A stretch of DNA of 64,000 nt, taken from positions 62,001 to 126,000 of the forward strand of contig CM056568.1 of assembly GCA_029721515.1 (NCBI GenBank), given 5' to 3'. This DNA is from Synanceia verrucosa (Eukaryota > Chordata > Actinopteri > Perciformes > Synanceiidae). This document shows positions 35,530 to 47,693 of this stretch, one piece after another. The notes under the pieces were generated by a model, which worked only from the letters and a program-made list of their open reading frames with translations, was not told where the DNA came from and searched no databases. Positions within the stretch are counted from its first letter, which is position 1. The number at the start of each line of letters is the position of its first letter. Made by a program: the position numbers and the translations under genes.

Positions 35530-36753
35530 GTGCATCCTGCCAAAAGACTGATTATCTTAGCCGATGGTGCAGTGTTCTCCTATGGCTCCACCGTCACCGA
35601 GCTCGCCAAGAATGCGGTTCGCTGCACCATTACACTGCATGCCCCTCCCGTGTCAACTACCGGCCAGGTGAATTTCTTGAAATTTCCCTCCCACCCAACG
35701 CCCCGTCAGATACAGCCCCGCCTGGATACCCGCATGGGCAAGGGCGGTGCCATGCACGACTGGCCTCACCCCGGGGTCATACCCAGCGTCGCTGGGAGGA
35801 TTCGCATCCCAAACCTGTCAAGCGAGCCCCACGTGTTGAAGCGTCACCAACACTTCTGCCAAGTGGACCCCCTCTCAACGTCATCCTTTCCGAGCCAAGC
35901 ACCTGACTCTCACACCATCATGCCTATAGCCCGACACTTCCCCGTGAGTGTTCAGCACTCCAGGGGTGTCCAAGTAGACCCAGACAACCTACTCCCTCCT
36001 GGCTTTAAAGATAAGTTTCACTCCGTGCTGCACCAATATGACGAAGTGTTCGACCCTGCTATCTCTGGCTACCATGGCGCCGTGGGCCCATTTGAGGCCA
36101 AAGTGAACATGGGCCCAGTCGAGCCACCACAACGCAAAGGTCGCTTGCCCTTGTACGGCAGAGACAAGCTCACTGAGCTGCAACAGAAATTCGACGAGCT
36201 GGAACAACTGGGAGTCTTCCGTCGCCCTGAGGACGTAGGTGTGACGGTGGAATACCTCAACCCCTCCTTCCTAATCAGAAAGCAGAGTGGTTTGGTGACT
36301 GCATTCGCCGATGTCGGCTGTTACTCAAAGCCACAGCCATCCCTCATGCCTGATGTCGACAGCACGTTATGCCAAATTGCTCAGTGGAGACACCTAATAG
36401 CCAAAGACTTGACGAACGCATTCTATCAGATACCACTGTCATGCGACTCCATGAAATACTGTGGCGTGGTCACCCCCTTTCGCGGAGTCCGTGTCTATGC
36501 GTGTTCAGCCATGGGCATGCCTGGCTCAGAGACTGCACTTGAGGAACTCATGTGCCGCATGTTGGGTGATCTGCTACAGGCTGGCTTTGTGGCAAAGCTT
36601 GCTGATAACTTGTATTGCGGCGGCAACTCACCTGAGGAGCTGTTGGACAACTGGACCTCTGTCCTATGTGCTCTGAGTCGATGCAACCTGCGTCTGTCTG
36701 CATCCAAGACCGTCATTAACCCGTGCTCCGCTAACATCCTTGGGTGGGTGTAG
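35530..36753 (+). pseudogene. pol fragment: reverse transcriptase with altered active site
   Basis: A 407-residue frame. After a linker, residues about 160-407 form a Ty3/Gypsy-type RT: PPQRKGRLPLYGRDKLTELQ, FDELEQLGVFRRPEDVGV, LIAKDLTNAFYQIPL (first catalytic Asp), CSAMGMPGSETALEELM and FVAKLADNLYCGG. The last should hold the paired catalytic Asp (x-x-D-D); here it reads LADN, so the second Asp is Asn and activity is doubtful. The frame ends at a stop after ILGWV, and the connection to RNase H is in another frame. The RT is far from the usual fish Gypsy RT at 60.7-62.7 kb, which has YLDD. The ATG given is simply the first in frame. Confidence 0.65.
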
Positions 36754-36786
36754 ACTCAGGGTACACTTCAACCGAGCCCCCACCGT

Positions 36787-38013
36787 GTGTCTACCCTGGC
36801 TGCGTCCGAGCCGCCAAAGTCAGTGGGAGGCATGAGATCCTTCATCGGAGCGGTGAAAGTAATGGCCCGTGTGATCAAACACTGCTCTGCCCTCCTTGCC
36901 CCCCTCGACAACGCCATCGCAGTGAAGACGTCGCAAGACAACATTGAGTGGACAGAGGAGCTACACTGTGCCTTCAGTAAGGTGAAGAAGTGCCTCTCCT
37001 CCAGCTGCTCAGTCATCCTGCCCCGCCCAGATGATCAACTGTGGATCGTGTCTGATGGTGCAGTCAGGAGGCCTGGCATAGCCGCCACACTGTATGTGAT
37101 GCGCAACGACAAGCTTGCCCTTGCTGGTGTCTTCAGCGCTAAGTTGCGTGACAATCAGTTGACATGGCTGCCCTGTGAGGTGGAGGCCCTTGCCATTGCT
37201 GCGGCTGTCAAACATTTCGGCCCCTACATCATTCAGTCGACGAACAAGGCGTGCGTCCTGACCGACAGCAAGCCGTGTGTGCAAGCCTACAAAAAGCTGT
37301 GCAGGGGCGAATTCTCTGCTAGTCCCCGTGTGTCTACATTCCTCTCTATGGCGAGCAGATTCCAAGTATCGGTACAACATGTGGCCGGCGCAGCCATCCT
37401 CCCATCTGACTTCGCTAGCCGTAACCCTCCCGACTGCGCAGACATGGCGTGCCAAGTATGCCGCTTTGTACAACGCACTCAATATTCAGTCGTCCGGCTG
37501 CTGTCCAGTGACAATATCCTGGCAGGACGGGCTAGACTCCCATTTACGAGCAGAACGGCGTGGCGCTCGCTCCAGTCTGAATGCCCCGATTTGCGCCGTA
37601 CCCATGCTCATCTTATCCAAGGGACTTGGCCATCTAAGAAAATGACAAATATCAAGGATGTCAAAAGGTACCTCAGCATGGCATCTATTACTAGTGACGG
37701 CTTACTCATAGTGAGACGTGAGGAACCCCTCTCCCCATGTCGGGAGTGCATCATTGTCCCCAGACAGGTCCTGGATGGCCTTGTGACTGCTTTGCACTTA
37801 CAACTCAGCCACCCCTCCACCAATCAGCTCAGAAAGACAATTCGCAGGTACTTCTTTGCCCTTGACCTTGACAAGGCCGTCCTCCGAGTTACAGAGGGCT
37901 GTCATGCTTGTGCGGCCCTCCGTCATACGCCCCAGGTCGTCTTTGAACAGTCGTCATCTGCACCCCCAGCTGCGGTGGGTGTTACCTTTGCTGCTGACAT
38001 CATGAAACGCTGA
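36787..38013 (+). pseudogene. pol fragment: RNase H and integrase zinc domain
   Basis: A 408-residue frame continuing pol after a frameshift near 36,755. The RNase H region includes DDQLWIVSDGAV, FSAKLRDNQLTWLPCEVEAL and CVLTDSKPCVQAYKKL (the D, E and D positions). The integrase N-terminal zinc domain follows as HLQLSHPSTNQL...CHACAAL (H-H-C-C). The frame ends just into the integrase core (FAADIMKR, carrying the first catalytic Asp). Domain order RT, RNase H, integrase is that of Ty3/Gypsy. No ATG start is expected; this is a piece of a polyprotein. Confidence 0.7.
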
Positions 38014-38843
38014 AATTACGTGAGTGTGTGACATCGTACACGGTGTCAATGCTGGTGGATGATGAGGTTAGCCAAATCCTGCGGGATGGACTCATCAGGC
38101 TCTGTGTGTAACTGCGGCCCCTGGATGGCCCATTCGCCATCATACGGACTGACCCGGCCCCTGCTTTCAAGGCCCTGGCTTCCGACTCGCTCCTCGCACA
38201 ACACAGAATCTCGCTGGAGCTGGGGCGGGCGAAGAACCCGAACAAAAACCCTGTTGCAGAAAAAGCTGTGCAGGAGTTGGGAGAGGAATTGCTGCGACAG
38301 CAGCCTCGTGGTGGCCCCATATCGCCGAGGCTCCTGGCAGTCGCCACTGCTTGCCTCAACTCCAGACTGCGGTCCCGCGGTCTGTCTGCCCGGGAGATGT
38401 GGACACAGAGAGACCAGTTCACCTGCACCCAGCTGCCCCTTACCGACGAGGAACTCATACGTTTGCAACCCGAGGATAGAATGAGAAACCACACACACAG
38501 TGAAAAGTCCAAGGTCCCTCGCGGGAAGACCTTAGTCCCCTCTTCTATTGAGGTGGGTGACCTTGTCTACCTCCACGTTGACCGCAACAAAGCATGCAGC
38601 CGTGACAGATACCTCGTCATGTCTGTTGAGGGTCTCTGGTGTGGCTTGCGCAAGTTTGCAGGGTCACAACTTAGAGACTTCACCTATCAAGTCAAGTTGT
38701 CAGACTGCTACAAAGTCTCAGTAGCCGGCCCTGACACCATCCGTCCCTCTGGGGATGATGACGCGTCTGACGAGGACTGTCCTCTGCCCCCAACTACGTC
38801 CCAGGTGGTGCCCCCCCGGCACCTGCTATTCCCCCAGAAATAG
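38014..38843 (+). pseudogene. pol fragment: integrase core and C-terminal end
   Basis: The integrase core continues through at least two frames. 38,040-38,260 reads the second catalytic region (IRTDPAPAFKAL) and then KNPVAEKAVQELGEELL with the catalytic Glu, going on from 38,268 in the frame QELGEELLRQQPRGG. The C-terminal part contains IEVGDLVYLHVDRNKACSRD, typical of the integrase tail that binds DNA. The frame ends at a TAG at 38,841. All three DDE residues are present, but the frame is interrupted. Confidence 0.6.
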
Positions 38844-39228
38844 CATCGGTGCCCACCCCTGCTGGGCCCAGTGGATCCTGCCCTGTCCTGGGATGGCAGT
38901 CGCCTGCCGCCACTGCTTTGCCGGAGGACCCGGGGTCCTCCTGCGCTGACCCTGATAGCGCGCCCTCCACACCCAGGCGTGGCACCAGGCTGCGCCGTCC
39001 ACCGCCTCGTCTCAGTGACTATGTTGTGGACTTTTGATGGACCCTTCACGTATCCTTTTTTTTCTCATGATGTTATGGTGTGTGATGTCATCAGTCTTGA
39101 TAGTCATATGTTGCCTTAAGCAGTTGTGTTTTGTCAGTTCCCTGTGCAGATGTTCTAGGTTGTTATGTTATGATAGGTTGCAATGATCCATTCTTTCTGG
39201 TTTTGGGGTGGGCGTGGGGAAAGAAGGT

Positions 39229-39394
39229 GGTCACGCCACTCTAATGCCTGGTTTATTGTTAGTCTACTTTAGCGCATGCACACCTTCTGCCTCTTTCTGT
39301 TTGTATGTACGCTGAGTGTGCATTCCTTCAGTAAAGTTGTGCCCGACTACACACACACACTCTCGGCTGTGAGTTATTCCTAATTACTGCAGTT
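39229..39394 (+). repeat. 3' LTR of the spacer element
   Basis: TCTAATGCCTGGTTTATTG to GAGTTATTCCTAATTA, matching the split 5' LTR except for a few changes and a two-base difference in the ACAC run. It is preceded by the polypurine tract. An unusually short LTR for a Gypsy element. Confidence 0.75.
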
Positions 39395-40966
39395 GTTATT
39401 ATTATCATCATCATCATCAACTCAGTAAGTTATTTTATGTAATTTGGGCTTTAGACAATGGTCTGATGATGATCAACAGGCATAGGCTGCAACCCGTTAC
39501 TCTTTAGGACCCTAGGGAGTAAGCGTTTGTCTTAAGGCCAATTTATAGTACATATATAGTAAAGTGCCGTACGTGGAGGCGGAGAGCCCTCTGCGTCGCC
39601 GGATAGCCTGACGGAGAGCCTCTCCGTCCTCTCCGGGCGCAGGAATTTTTTTCAACTGTCCGTCAATCCGTCAAGGGAAGACGGAGACGACAAGGGCTGT
39701 GTTTGGTCCTCCAGCTGCACCCCTGCTGTGAAATGCAGTCCCTCTCCCGACACAGAAACAGATAGACAGGTCTCCTCCACAGCAGCACAGACAGGACAGG
39801 AACTAAAGTATCGATTATCCTTGTGAAAGGCAAATCAAACACATTCAATCTGTGTGTTGAACCACATTCACTTTCCGAGGGGGTGCATTTCAGCGCAGGG
39901 CTGCACAACACGCATCAAGACGGAGAAGTGCGAGGGCTCGAGGGGTCTCCGTAGCTACGGAGTCGGATATTACGTAGTCAGAGAAGTATATTCCAGCCTT
40001 TATGGTGTGTTCACTTGAAGTCAGACATGGGAGCATGTAATCTCAAAGTTTAGTGCTGCCAGCTCTTCCAGCCTTACAGACGTAGTACAAAAAAATGTAG
40101 CTACTGTTTACATCAGTAGCAGATAGCATGAATTGTGTCGGGTTGGTGAGATTAATCTGACTTTTCGAGGTGGAGATCCGACTTCAAGGAGGTTCTCTTT
40201 TAAATTGTGACTTACAGCTTGGAATTTCTGACATTCACCTACAAGTAAACGCACCGAACACAGACACCGGGCTCCCAAAGCTGCTACAGTGACATCAATC
40301 CTCATTTTTAGCGGCGGTGTTTGTCGCTTTTTGCTGGAAAAATGGATCGGTCTCACTATGACTCTGAAGGGGACATGTTCCCCGTCCCCAGTGACATGGC
40401 TCACAGACACTTAGGTAACGGAATTTGGCACCGAAAATTTAAGAATTTTACATGCTGTCGAAGTTCGGGTACCCAGCCCTTCTACTGATTGACCTTCTGC
40501 TTAGCTCACTGTGCAAAACTCATCTTTCTAAATGAAATAAAATAGCTCAAATTAACTAAAAACAACTTCATATTACATAAAAAACAAATCATTAATCTCT
40601 CAAATGACATAATATGGATGTATTTACCGAACTGATGGTTGGAAATAGTTCTGACATGATTTTTCTGAGGGATCCCAAAACACCGAGGCAGCTCAATGTG
40701 AGCCCCCTTGAGACTGCATGAATGTGGGTGGGCTTAACTCAACAATGACAAATGTGATTGGTGTTCAACAAAACCTGACATGTTAATAAGAAGTTGTCGG
40801 ATTGGATAAAATACTGAGCAACACAAGCCAAGACTCACTTTTTTTTGATATTTGAAGTCCAAGTTGCAAGTGGGCTTAAATGGTGCCTTCACACTTACAG
40901 TACCCTATCTTTTTGAGCAGTGCCGTTAATTATTAATTATTTAACAGAACATGATATAGATGAGAG
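39395..40966. other. Non-coding spacer, possible decayed DNA transposon
   Basis: 39,515-40,020 starts GGCCAATTTATAG and is rich in CCGTC/GACGG motifs (CGGAGAGCC, CGTCAATCCGTCAAG). It is similar in style to fish Harbinger- or hAT-type MITEs, but I could not match two ends. No coding region is seen in the remainder. Confidence 0.35.
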
Positions 40967-41315
40967 GGCTGCACAGTGGTGTAGTGGTTAGCACTGTCGC
41001 CTCACAGCAAGAAGGTACCGGGTTTGATTTCCAGCCCTGGGGCCTTTCTGTGTGGAGTTTGTATGTTCTCTTCATGTCTGCGTGGGTTCTCTCTGGTACT
41101 CCGGCTTCCTCCCACCATCCAAAAACATGCATGGGGTTAATTGGCTAATTTAAATTGACTGTAGGTGTGAATGAGTGGTTGTCTGTCTCTATGTGCCCTG
41201 TGATGAGGTGGCGACTTGTCCAGGGTGTACCCTGCCTTCTGCCCTAAGACAGCTGGGATAGGCTCCAGCCCCCCCACGACCCTATGAGGATAAGCGATAG
41301 ATAATGGATGGATGG
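40967..41315 (+). mobile_element. tRNA-headed SINE, full-length copy
   Basis: It begins GGGCTGCACAGTGGTGTAG and has a box A-like TGGTTAGCACTG and a decayed box B (GGGTTTGATTTCC). It continues through GTGGAGTTTGTATGTTC and TGGCGACTTGTCCAGGG to an ATGGATGGATGG tail. It matches the copy at 42,503. Confidence 0.75.
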
Positions 41316-42490
41316 ATCTTAAACTGCTGCCAAGTGCGCTTCTCCCCCGCAGGATTGCACCTAAATGAAATAAATTAATAGGCCACTCGAGCAGTTTTCC
41401 CCTGTAATATCATTGTGATTGCAAAGGACATCTAAACTGACGCACTGACCCACTGCTGCAGTGCTGTTACACATCTTTTTGCCTTTGCCATGATGACTCG
41501 TCGAATTGGGGCTCCATTGATGCTGTGTCTTTGTTTCTGTGTTGTGGTGCACGCGCTTAACTCCAGGTGAAACTACTCCGAGTTGATCAAACTAAATCAA
41601 ATCAGCTGTTCTCGAACCGAAAACTCAGTTTCCTATCTCATTTGTTTAAACCTCATTTGTTTGTGAAACGGATCCCTGTCGTGTTATGTTCTTACCTTAA
41701 CTCGGTGCACCTATTGGCATCACGTTGTAAAAAAGTCCAGAATTTGGTTCTGGTTGCTGTGTTGGGGTGTGGCCTGTTATAACACTACAGTGATTATTAT
41801 AACTGAAAACAAGTAAACATCAAGTGTTACAGGGTTGAATTGACCTGTGACAGAAGAACTGGTGTGAACTGTAGAAAGCAAACTTAGCCAGTGTTATAGT
41901 CTGTGTGTAAAACTGACTACTGACTCTTACTTAGTTACTTACTTATCTAACGTGGTCCCCAGGCATGTTAGGCCACCAGTCACAAATACTGAACACAGAC
42001 TGAAGGGGTGGGCTGGATTCATACCTCAAGATAAAATAGAGGGTGTGTTTTATATTATATATAAATACATCCTCTAGTGGAGGTTTCCTTCTGCCTCTCC
42101 TTGTAGCCATCAAAAAATCATTAAATATAATTTAATGATATTTAATACAAACCATTACAATGTCACAAGATATCACCATAAATCTTATATTTGATTAAAA
42201 AAAAGGTTTTGAGACAGCCTAATATGACCACATGACATATACAATTATCACTGTTATATTCTACTGCATTCCTTTTAAATTCAAGTCAATTCAGTCAGAA
42301 AATGAACCACTCAATATTAGCAAAGTGAAATTGGGGAGAAAAACTGCACTCGTATATAGTTATGTGTGTTTTTACATCATATGTACAAATATTTCATGTA
42401 TGGAAACTCACTAATGGTGATCCTTAGCATAGTCCAAGTTGTAATATCACAAAGCACTCTAACATTCATCACACTACTTTACACTTCACT
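41316..42490. other. Non-coding spacer
   Basis: AT-rich sequence without a recognisable gene, RNA gene or repeat pair. Short open frames are chance. Confidence 0.5.
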
Positions 42491-42502
42491 GATTCAAATA
42501 TC

Positions 42503-42858
42503 GGCGGCACAGTGGTGTAGTGGTTAGCACTGTCGCCTCACAGCAAGAAGGTACGGGGTTCGAATCCCAGGCCCGGCGCCTTTCTGTGTGGAGTTTGCAT
42601 GTTCTCCCCGTGTCTGCGTGGGTTCTCCGGGTACTCCGGCTTCCTCCCACCATCCAAAAACATGTATGGGGATTAGGTTAATTGGCTAATTTAAATTGAC
42701 CGTAGGTGTGAATGTGAGTGTGAATGGTTGTCTGTCTCTATGTGCCCTGCGATGAGGTGGCGACTTGTCCAGGGTGTACCCTGCCTTCCGCCCTAAGACA
42801 GTTGGGATAGGCTCCAGCCCCCCTGCGACCCTATGAGGATAAGCGGTAGATAATGGAT
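42503..42858 (+). mobile_element. tRNA-headed SINE with target duplication
   Basis: A 356-bp insertion flanked by perfect 12-bp direct repeats GATTCAAATATC (42,491-42,502 and 42,859-42,870). The head carries GTGTAGTGGTTAGCAC (box A-like) and GGGTTCGAATCCC (box B). The body includes CGTGTCTGCGTGGGTTCTCC and ends in GGATAAGCGGTAGATAATGG. Intact RNA polymerase III boxes and the direct repeats support retroposition. It is the reference copy for this family in the window. Confidence 0.9.
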
Positions 42859-43489
42859 GATTCAAATATCAAGAAACTCAAGAAAATCTAGACAAGCAGC
42901 AGACTTGGGCCTGGGACACACTGCTGGATTAGCTGTGGACACACAATTTACAAGATTAGTAATTTGTTGAACCAAATTTTTAAATTAAGTGGATGAGCAG
43001 TTAAATGTTTTTGAGTGGAGCAAATCTTCTCAATATATTGCTCTAAGACAGCCAAATTATTGATGTAGTTGTTTCTTTAAATGAAAGAAGGTGTTCATTT
43101 ATATCCATGACTTTTAGTCTTTGTATTAAATGCAAATGATAAGACTTGTGTAATATAAGAGTTTTCAAAGAGCACATGTGAGACAGCATAAAAATTGAAT
43201 AAAAAGGAATATTCAACATCTGGCATTTGTGTAGTCAAGGTGAAGACACAAGGGTTTAAATGCTCTAAATCTATAGCAGACTAGGAATGATTAACTTTCT
43301 ATTGTATCTAAAGGTATGTTATGACAGGAAAAACACATTTTATGAACAAATGACACAAAACTTTACTTACACTATATAATTGTTGAGAAATTATTCTACA
43401 AACATGCGTATAGATTTCTTAATTGCTTTGTTTTTTTTTCAAAGTTCAAATCAGTTTTATCCAGATTCTCAAGAATTTAATTCAAAAAG

Positions 43490-43675
43490 TTTCTTGTCTG
43501 CTTGGGTTCTCTCTGGGTAGTCCAGCTTCCTCCCACCATCCAAAAACATGCATGGGGATTAGGTTGACTGGTTAATTTAAATTGTCTGTAGGTGCGAGTG
43601 TGAGTGGTTGTCTGTCTCTGTGTGCCCTGCGATGAAGTGGCGACTTGTCCAGGATGTACCCTGCCTTCCGCCCTA
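43490..43675 (+). mobile_element. Truncated tRNA-headed SINE
   Basis: Middle portion only, from TTGTCTGCTTGGGTTCTC to CCTTCCGCCCTAAGA. Both the tRNA head and the GGAT-rich tail are missing. Confidence 0.7.
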
Positions 43676-44583
43676 AGAAAATCAAATTGTCCATCACACC
43701 CTCACAGATGAAAGTGTGAGAGTTGAAATTTTGAATGATGTCAGACAAAGAAACAGTGAGGTGGTGAAGCAAAACCCAGCAGTCAGAGAGTTTAAAGCCA
43801 AGTGGCCTACATTCTTTCATACTGATGAGATAAACACATGCTTGCCTTTCCCCCTCTTCTAACTATGCAATTTCAGTGTGCAGCTGTTAAAACTGAATGT
43901 CTTATAAGGTAAAACAAAAGACGACCAACATTTGGAGAGAGACAAATCTCCTATAGAGGAAGCAGTTCTTTATTTTGGCCACTTGGGGGCAGAGGATTGC
44001 AAGCTACTCCTCTAACTTCTACCAGATAAATGCTGAATTCCAGCAGATTACAACACTTCCCCTTGAGACAAATTCATGGTACAGTTGGGCAATCTTTTAC
44101 CCCAGTTGACATCTGTTTTCCAGAAGAAGGGAGATGTTTCTGGCCAGAAATCTGTAAATTTGTGTAAATGATATTATGGAATTTTTTTCATACATACTTC
44201 ATAGACTGTGTAATTGTATTGTTCATATGAAGCCCCAGTTTGCATCATCAGGAACAGTCTGGATTATTTGCAAGATGCAAAAATAATTTCAAAGGAAATG
44301 TATTGTCTTTTTAAGGCAATAATACCATATGAGCTTGAGATGCAGTCATGTGATCAGACAGGTTTTCTCAGGAGGTGATAATAAGATCAGGCTGTAGTTG
44401 TACTAAGCACCTATGTGTTAAGAGGACAGTATTGTTGTTAGTTGTACTGTATGTCCCTGAATAAACAGTTAAAACATGTTCATACCTCACTTTTTTTTAT
44501 AAAAACTAGCCATGCTTCACAGTTATTTTGTAGTTAAAAAAGGATGACCTTTTACAGTATGTTTTACATAATATTGAGGTATA
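43676..44583. other. Non-coding spacer up to the gap
   Basis: No gene seen. A TTTATTTTGGCCACTTGGGG block near 43,970 resembles a dispersed fish repeat. Sequence immediately left of the gap does not match sequence beyond the inner edge of the left arm. Confidence 0.5.
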
Positions 44584-45083
44584 NNNNNNNNNNNNNNNNN
44601 NNNNNNNNNNNNNNNNNNNNNNNNNNNNNNNNNNNNNNNNNNNNNNNNNNNNNNNNNNNNNNNNNNNNNNNNNNNNNNNNNNNNNNNNNNNNNNNNNNNN
44701 NNNNNNNNNNNNNNNNNNNNNNNNNNNNNNNNNNNNNNNNNNNNNNNNNNNNNNNNNNNNNNNNNNNNNNNNNNNNNNNNNNNNNNNNNNNNNNNNNNNN
44801 NNNNNNNNNNNNNNNNNNNNNNNNNNNNNNNNNNNNNNNNNNNNNNNNNNNNNNNNNNNNNNNNNNNNNNNNNNNNNNNNNNNNNNNNNNNNNNNNNNNN
44901 NNNNNNNNNNNNNNNNNNNNNNNNNNNNNNNNNNNNNNNNNNNNNNNNNNNNNNNNNNNNNNNNNNNNNNNNNNNNNNNNNNNNNNNNNNNNNNNNNNNN
45001 NNNNNNNNNNNNNNNNNNNNNNNNNNNNNNNNNNNNNNNNNNNNNNNNNNNNNNNNNNNNNNNNNNNNNNNNNNNNNNNNNNN
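44584..45083. other. Assembly gap, exactly 500 N
   Basis: A round 500-base placeholder, so its true length is unknown. The right arm begins at the first base after it. Open frames spanning it are meaningless. Confidence 1.
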
Positions 45084-45695
45084 GTAAATTACATTTAAAA
45101 ATATATATTTTTTTTTTTTTTTTTTATTTTTCATGAATCTCGCTGGGTGGGCAATCTGTCAATCTGGGTGGGCCTGTGCACATCCAGGCCCACCCATAGC
45201 TCCACCCCTGCTTCATCTTCAGTACAAATTTCTGTCCACGACTCCTCGTAGGGCTTTTAACAAACTGTTATTTTACAGTTATTAGGGTTTTTATGGCCAA
45301 AAGATCCTATTAATTTCTAACAAGAGCAGTTCTTTGAAGCTCTGCAGCTCTGGCATACTTTGGCATAGAGACTCCATCTAAACTTTAATGAAGTCCCAAG
45401 ACCTTGAAGTTTTTTTTTGTTTTTGTTTTTTTTTTAATCATAATCCCTGTTTAACTTTTAGGGTGGTGTTGATCCTTCTCAAAGTTTATAATGAGTTTAT
45501 ATTTTATTGTTGAATTGAGGCAGTGCTTTTTTTTTAAACCCTGTATAAAGAGCAGGGTGTTAAGGTGAAATGACAAATCTAGAATACTTAGAAGGAGATA
45601 AATGTTTTTTGTGGGGTTACAGATTTTGGTGCAACACGCTATTACCAACCAAATGACCCTGATTCATAATCCTGTTTTCTGCTCTGTGTGTGTAG

Positions 45696-45793
45696 CCGAG
45701 GAGGACAAGAAACCGTATTGGCTGGGCTCGGTCCTAGGCAAAGGAGGATTTAGTATTGTATACTCTGGTATTTGCCTGGCTGACGGGTTGCTG
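45696..45793 (+). pseudogene. Pim-kinase-like exon, right arm
   Basis: Mirror of 25,687-25,784 with the same splice borders. It differs by one residue: the left copy reads SGIRLADG and this one SGICLADG. It retains the glycine-rich loop (LGKGGFSIVYSG) but no other kinase part. It lies 2.6 kb upstream of the KDZ-like gene, in the same direction. Confidence 0.6.
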
Positions 45794-46711
45794 GTAAGAG
45801 TGAGAGCTGCTTTGTCTTGGCCACAGCCTTTAAAATAAAACCAATGCTAATTACTGCAAATGTATTTTTGTCAATCAACATCACTATGCAATGCATTGTG
45901 GGATCTGCATGGCCATATTGTGAGGCAATACAATACTGAGGCAAAACAAGACCGATCCAACTTGTGATGCATGGAATATTTGTACATGTACCATGCTTAA
46001 AACCATCTTGAAAGAACCTGGAATACATTGAGACAGACTTCTAGAAGAAGAAGAAGAAGAAGAAGAATTCCTTTATTGATCCCTCAATGAGGAAAATTAC
46101 ATTTTTTCTGATGCAAAGAGAAGATACCAAGAAAAATGGCATGTCAATAGCAATATCAATCTGTATGAAATTCAAGAGTGGAATTTGGGATTTGTCCCAT
46201 CCATTTCATGTGCTGGTTTACCTTGAAGGAGACAAAAATATATCAACACTGTAATAAATTCGCAACAAACAGGCAAATGAAAACTTTCCTCTATCTATTT
46301 AGACACAGTTACCTACACTGTGTTTAGACTTACCGATGCTCTCTTGATGTCAACCACATGCAAAGTCAGAAAACCCTGGGGAAAAATTCTACCTGGAGCA
46401 AAACCAAATCAACTTGCAAAGCAAATTCAGGCACTCACCAGAACGGAAACGTCTTGACCACAAAAATAAGTAAACAACTGCCCACTGCCTTGGAGTCACT
46501 ATACTGTGATTTATTCATAGTGAACAGCGCGTTTTGCATGTTGTGTCATTAGGTTCGCCTCAGGTCCTCACGGGTGTGTTTAAATGCCTGACACCTGACT
46601 GCACTTGTGGTTGTGCAGGGATTTTTTTTACTTCTCACTTTTAAGGATCTTGGCATGCTGGAAAAGTTTATGTTGGTATGTCTGGCGGCTGATATCCAGG
46701 CTGTGGATATC

Positions 46712-46846
46712 TTAAGTCATCGATGTAACTTCATTCACATTGCTTCCACACAGGAAACAATAAAAGAACACTCCATTCAGTATTTCCTTGCCTTGTCGGC
46801 CGTGTGAGCGAATGTTGCATCCCATAACACAACAAGTTCTTGCCAT
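46712..46846 (-). pseudogene. THAP-domain-like fragment, right arm
   Basis: Mirror of 24,634-24,768, reading the same CCVMGCNIRSHG start and ending at the same early stop. It is on the opposite strand to the KDZ-like gene, as in the left arm. Confidence 0.45.
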
Positions 46847-47693
46847 GGCTGAAAAAAACCTGCGGTCCAAAAAGTGTCACAGGTACTCTATATGGTAATA
46901 CCGGTGTTGTTGAAAAACAGTTGTCACAATATTGCGATCCAGTCCCATAAGCCATTGTAACAATGAACGTTGCTTCATGTTAACAGACTCTCTTACTGTA
47001 GATTGAAGGTACATTCTTGACTTAAATAGCAGCTGAAAGAACATTCTCTCCACCAGGCCCATTTTAGATTTTTATTTTCTGAGCACTTTCCAGTATCACT
47101 GTTTACAATGTGAGCATCTCCAGTGTCCTAAAAAATCTGTTTGTGTGCTCATAATATGATATTTTTCTGAAGTCAAAACAGATCATAGAGTTTTGCATTT
47201 CAGCACTTACTTTCGTGATCAGTGTCATCAGCATCCAGATGGACACATGGTTTTGGTGATGTTGAATGTTAGGTGCAGGAACGTCACCGCATTTTTTAAT
47301 TTATCAAGTTTACTGCGTTACAGTGTGTACTATCTGTCCTCAGTCTAATTGATGGTTTTGCCTGTTGTGGTATTTTACATGATTAAAATGTTTTTAGTGC
47401 TTTCCAATTAAATAAGCAGTTAATTGTTAAATTATGTCTTTATTTTCTATCAGACAAACATTTTTAGGTTACCACAGCTGCTGTTCCCAACAAAAACTCC
47501 ACATCATGTTATGAATTTGTGCTTTTATTTGGTAGGCTGTGTCTATTCTTTTTACTTTCTGCTGTATTGTGCAGTGCTACTTGGCATGTGGGCTTCGTTT
47601 TGACCAAGGAAGTTTTATTTTGCTTTTTAGTCTATGAGAGCAGGGAATGTTTTCTGTTTCTTTTTTTCTGCTTAAGTAGCGTTGTGAAATTAT

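Larger units (their letters stand above)
27626..39394 (+). mobile_element. Ty3/Gypsy-like LTR retrotransposon, 5' LTR split by L1
   Basis: The two LTRs are short (about 165 bp). The 3' LTR is at about 39,229-39,394. The 5' LTR is in two parts, 27,626-27,681 (TCTAATGCCTGGTTTATTG) and 35,111-35,203 (TGTATGTACGCTGAGTGTGC to GTTATTCCTAATT). A TGGCGCGGTGGCAGCG primer-site-like stretch follows. A gag start and pol (RT, RNase H, integrase) lie between. A purine-rich tract (GGGGAAAGAAGGTGG, about 39,215-39,229) precedes the 3' LTR. Frameshifts and a shortened gag make it defective. Confidence 0.75.

Noticed and set aside
42503..42580. tRNA gene in the spacer
   Set aside because: It is the head of a 356-bp SINE with a 12-bp target duplication and three further copies here.
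44523..45134. Open frames across the N gap
   Set aside because: Composed almost entirely of unknown residues; an artefact of the gap.
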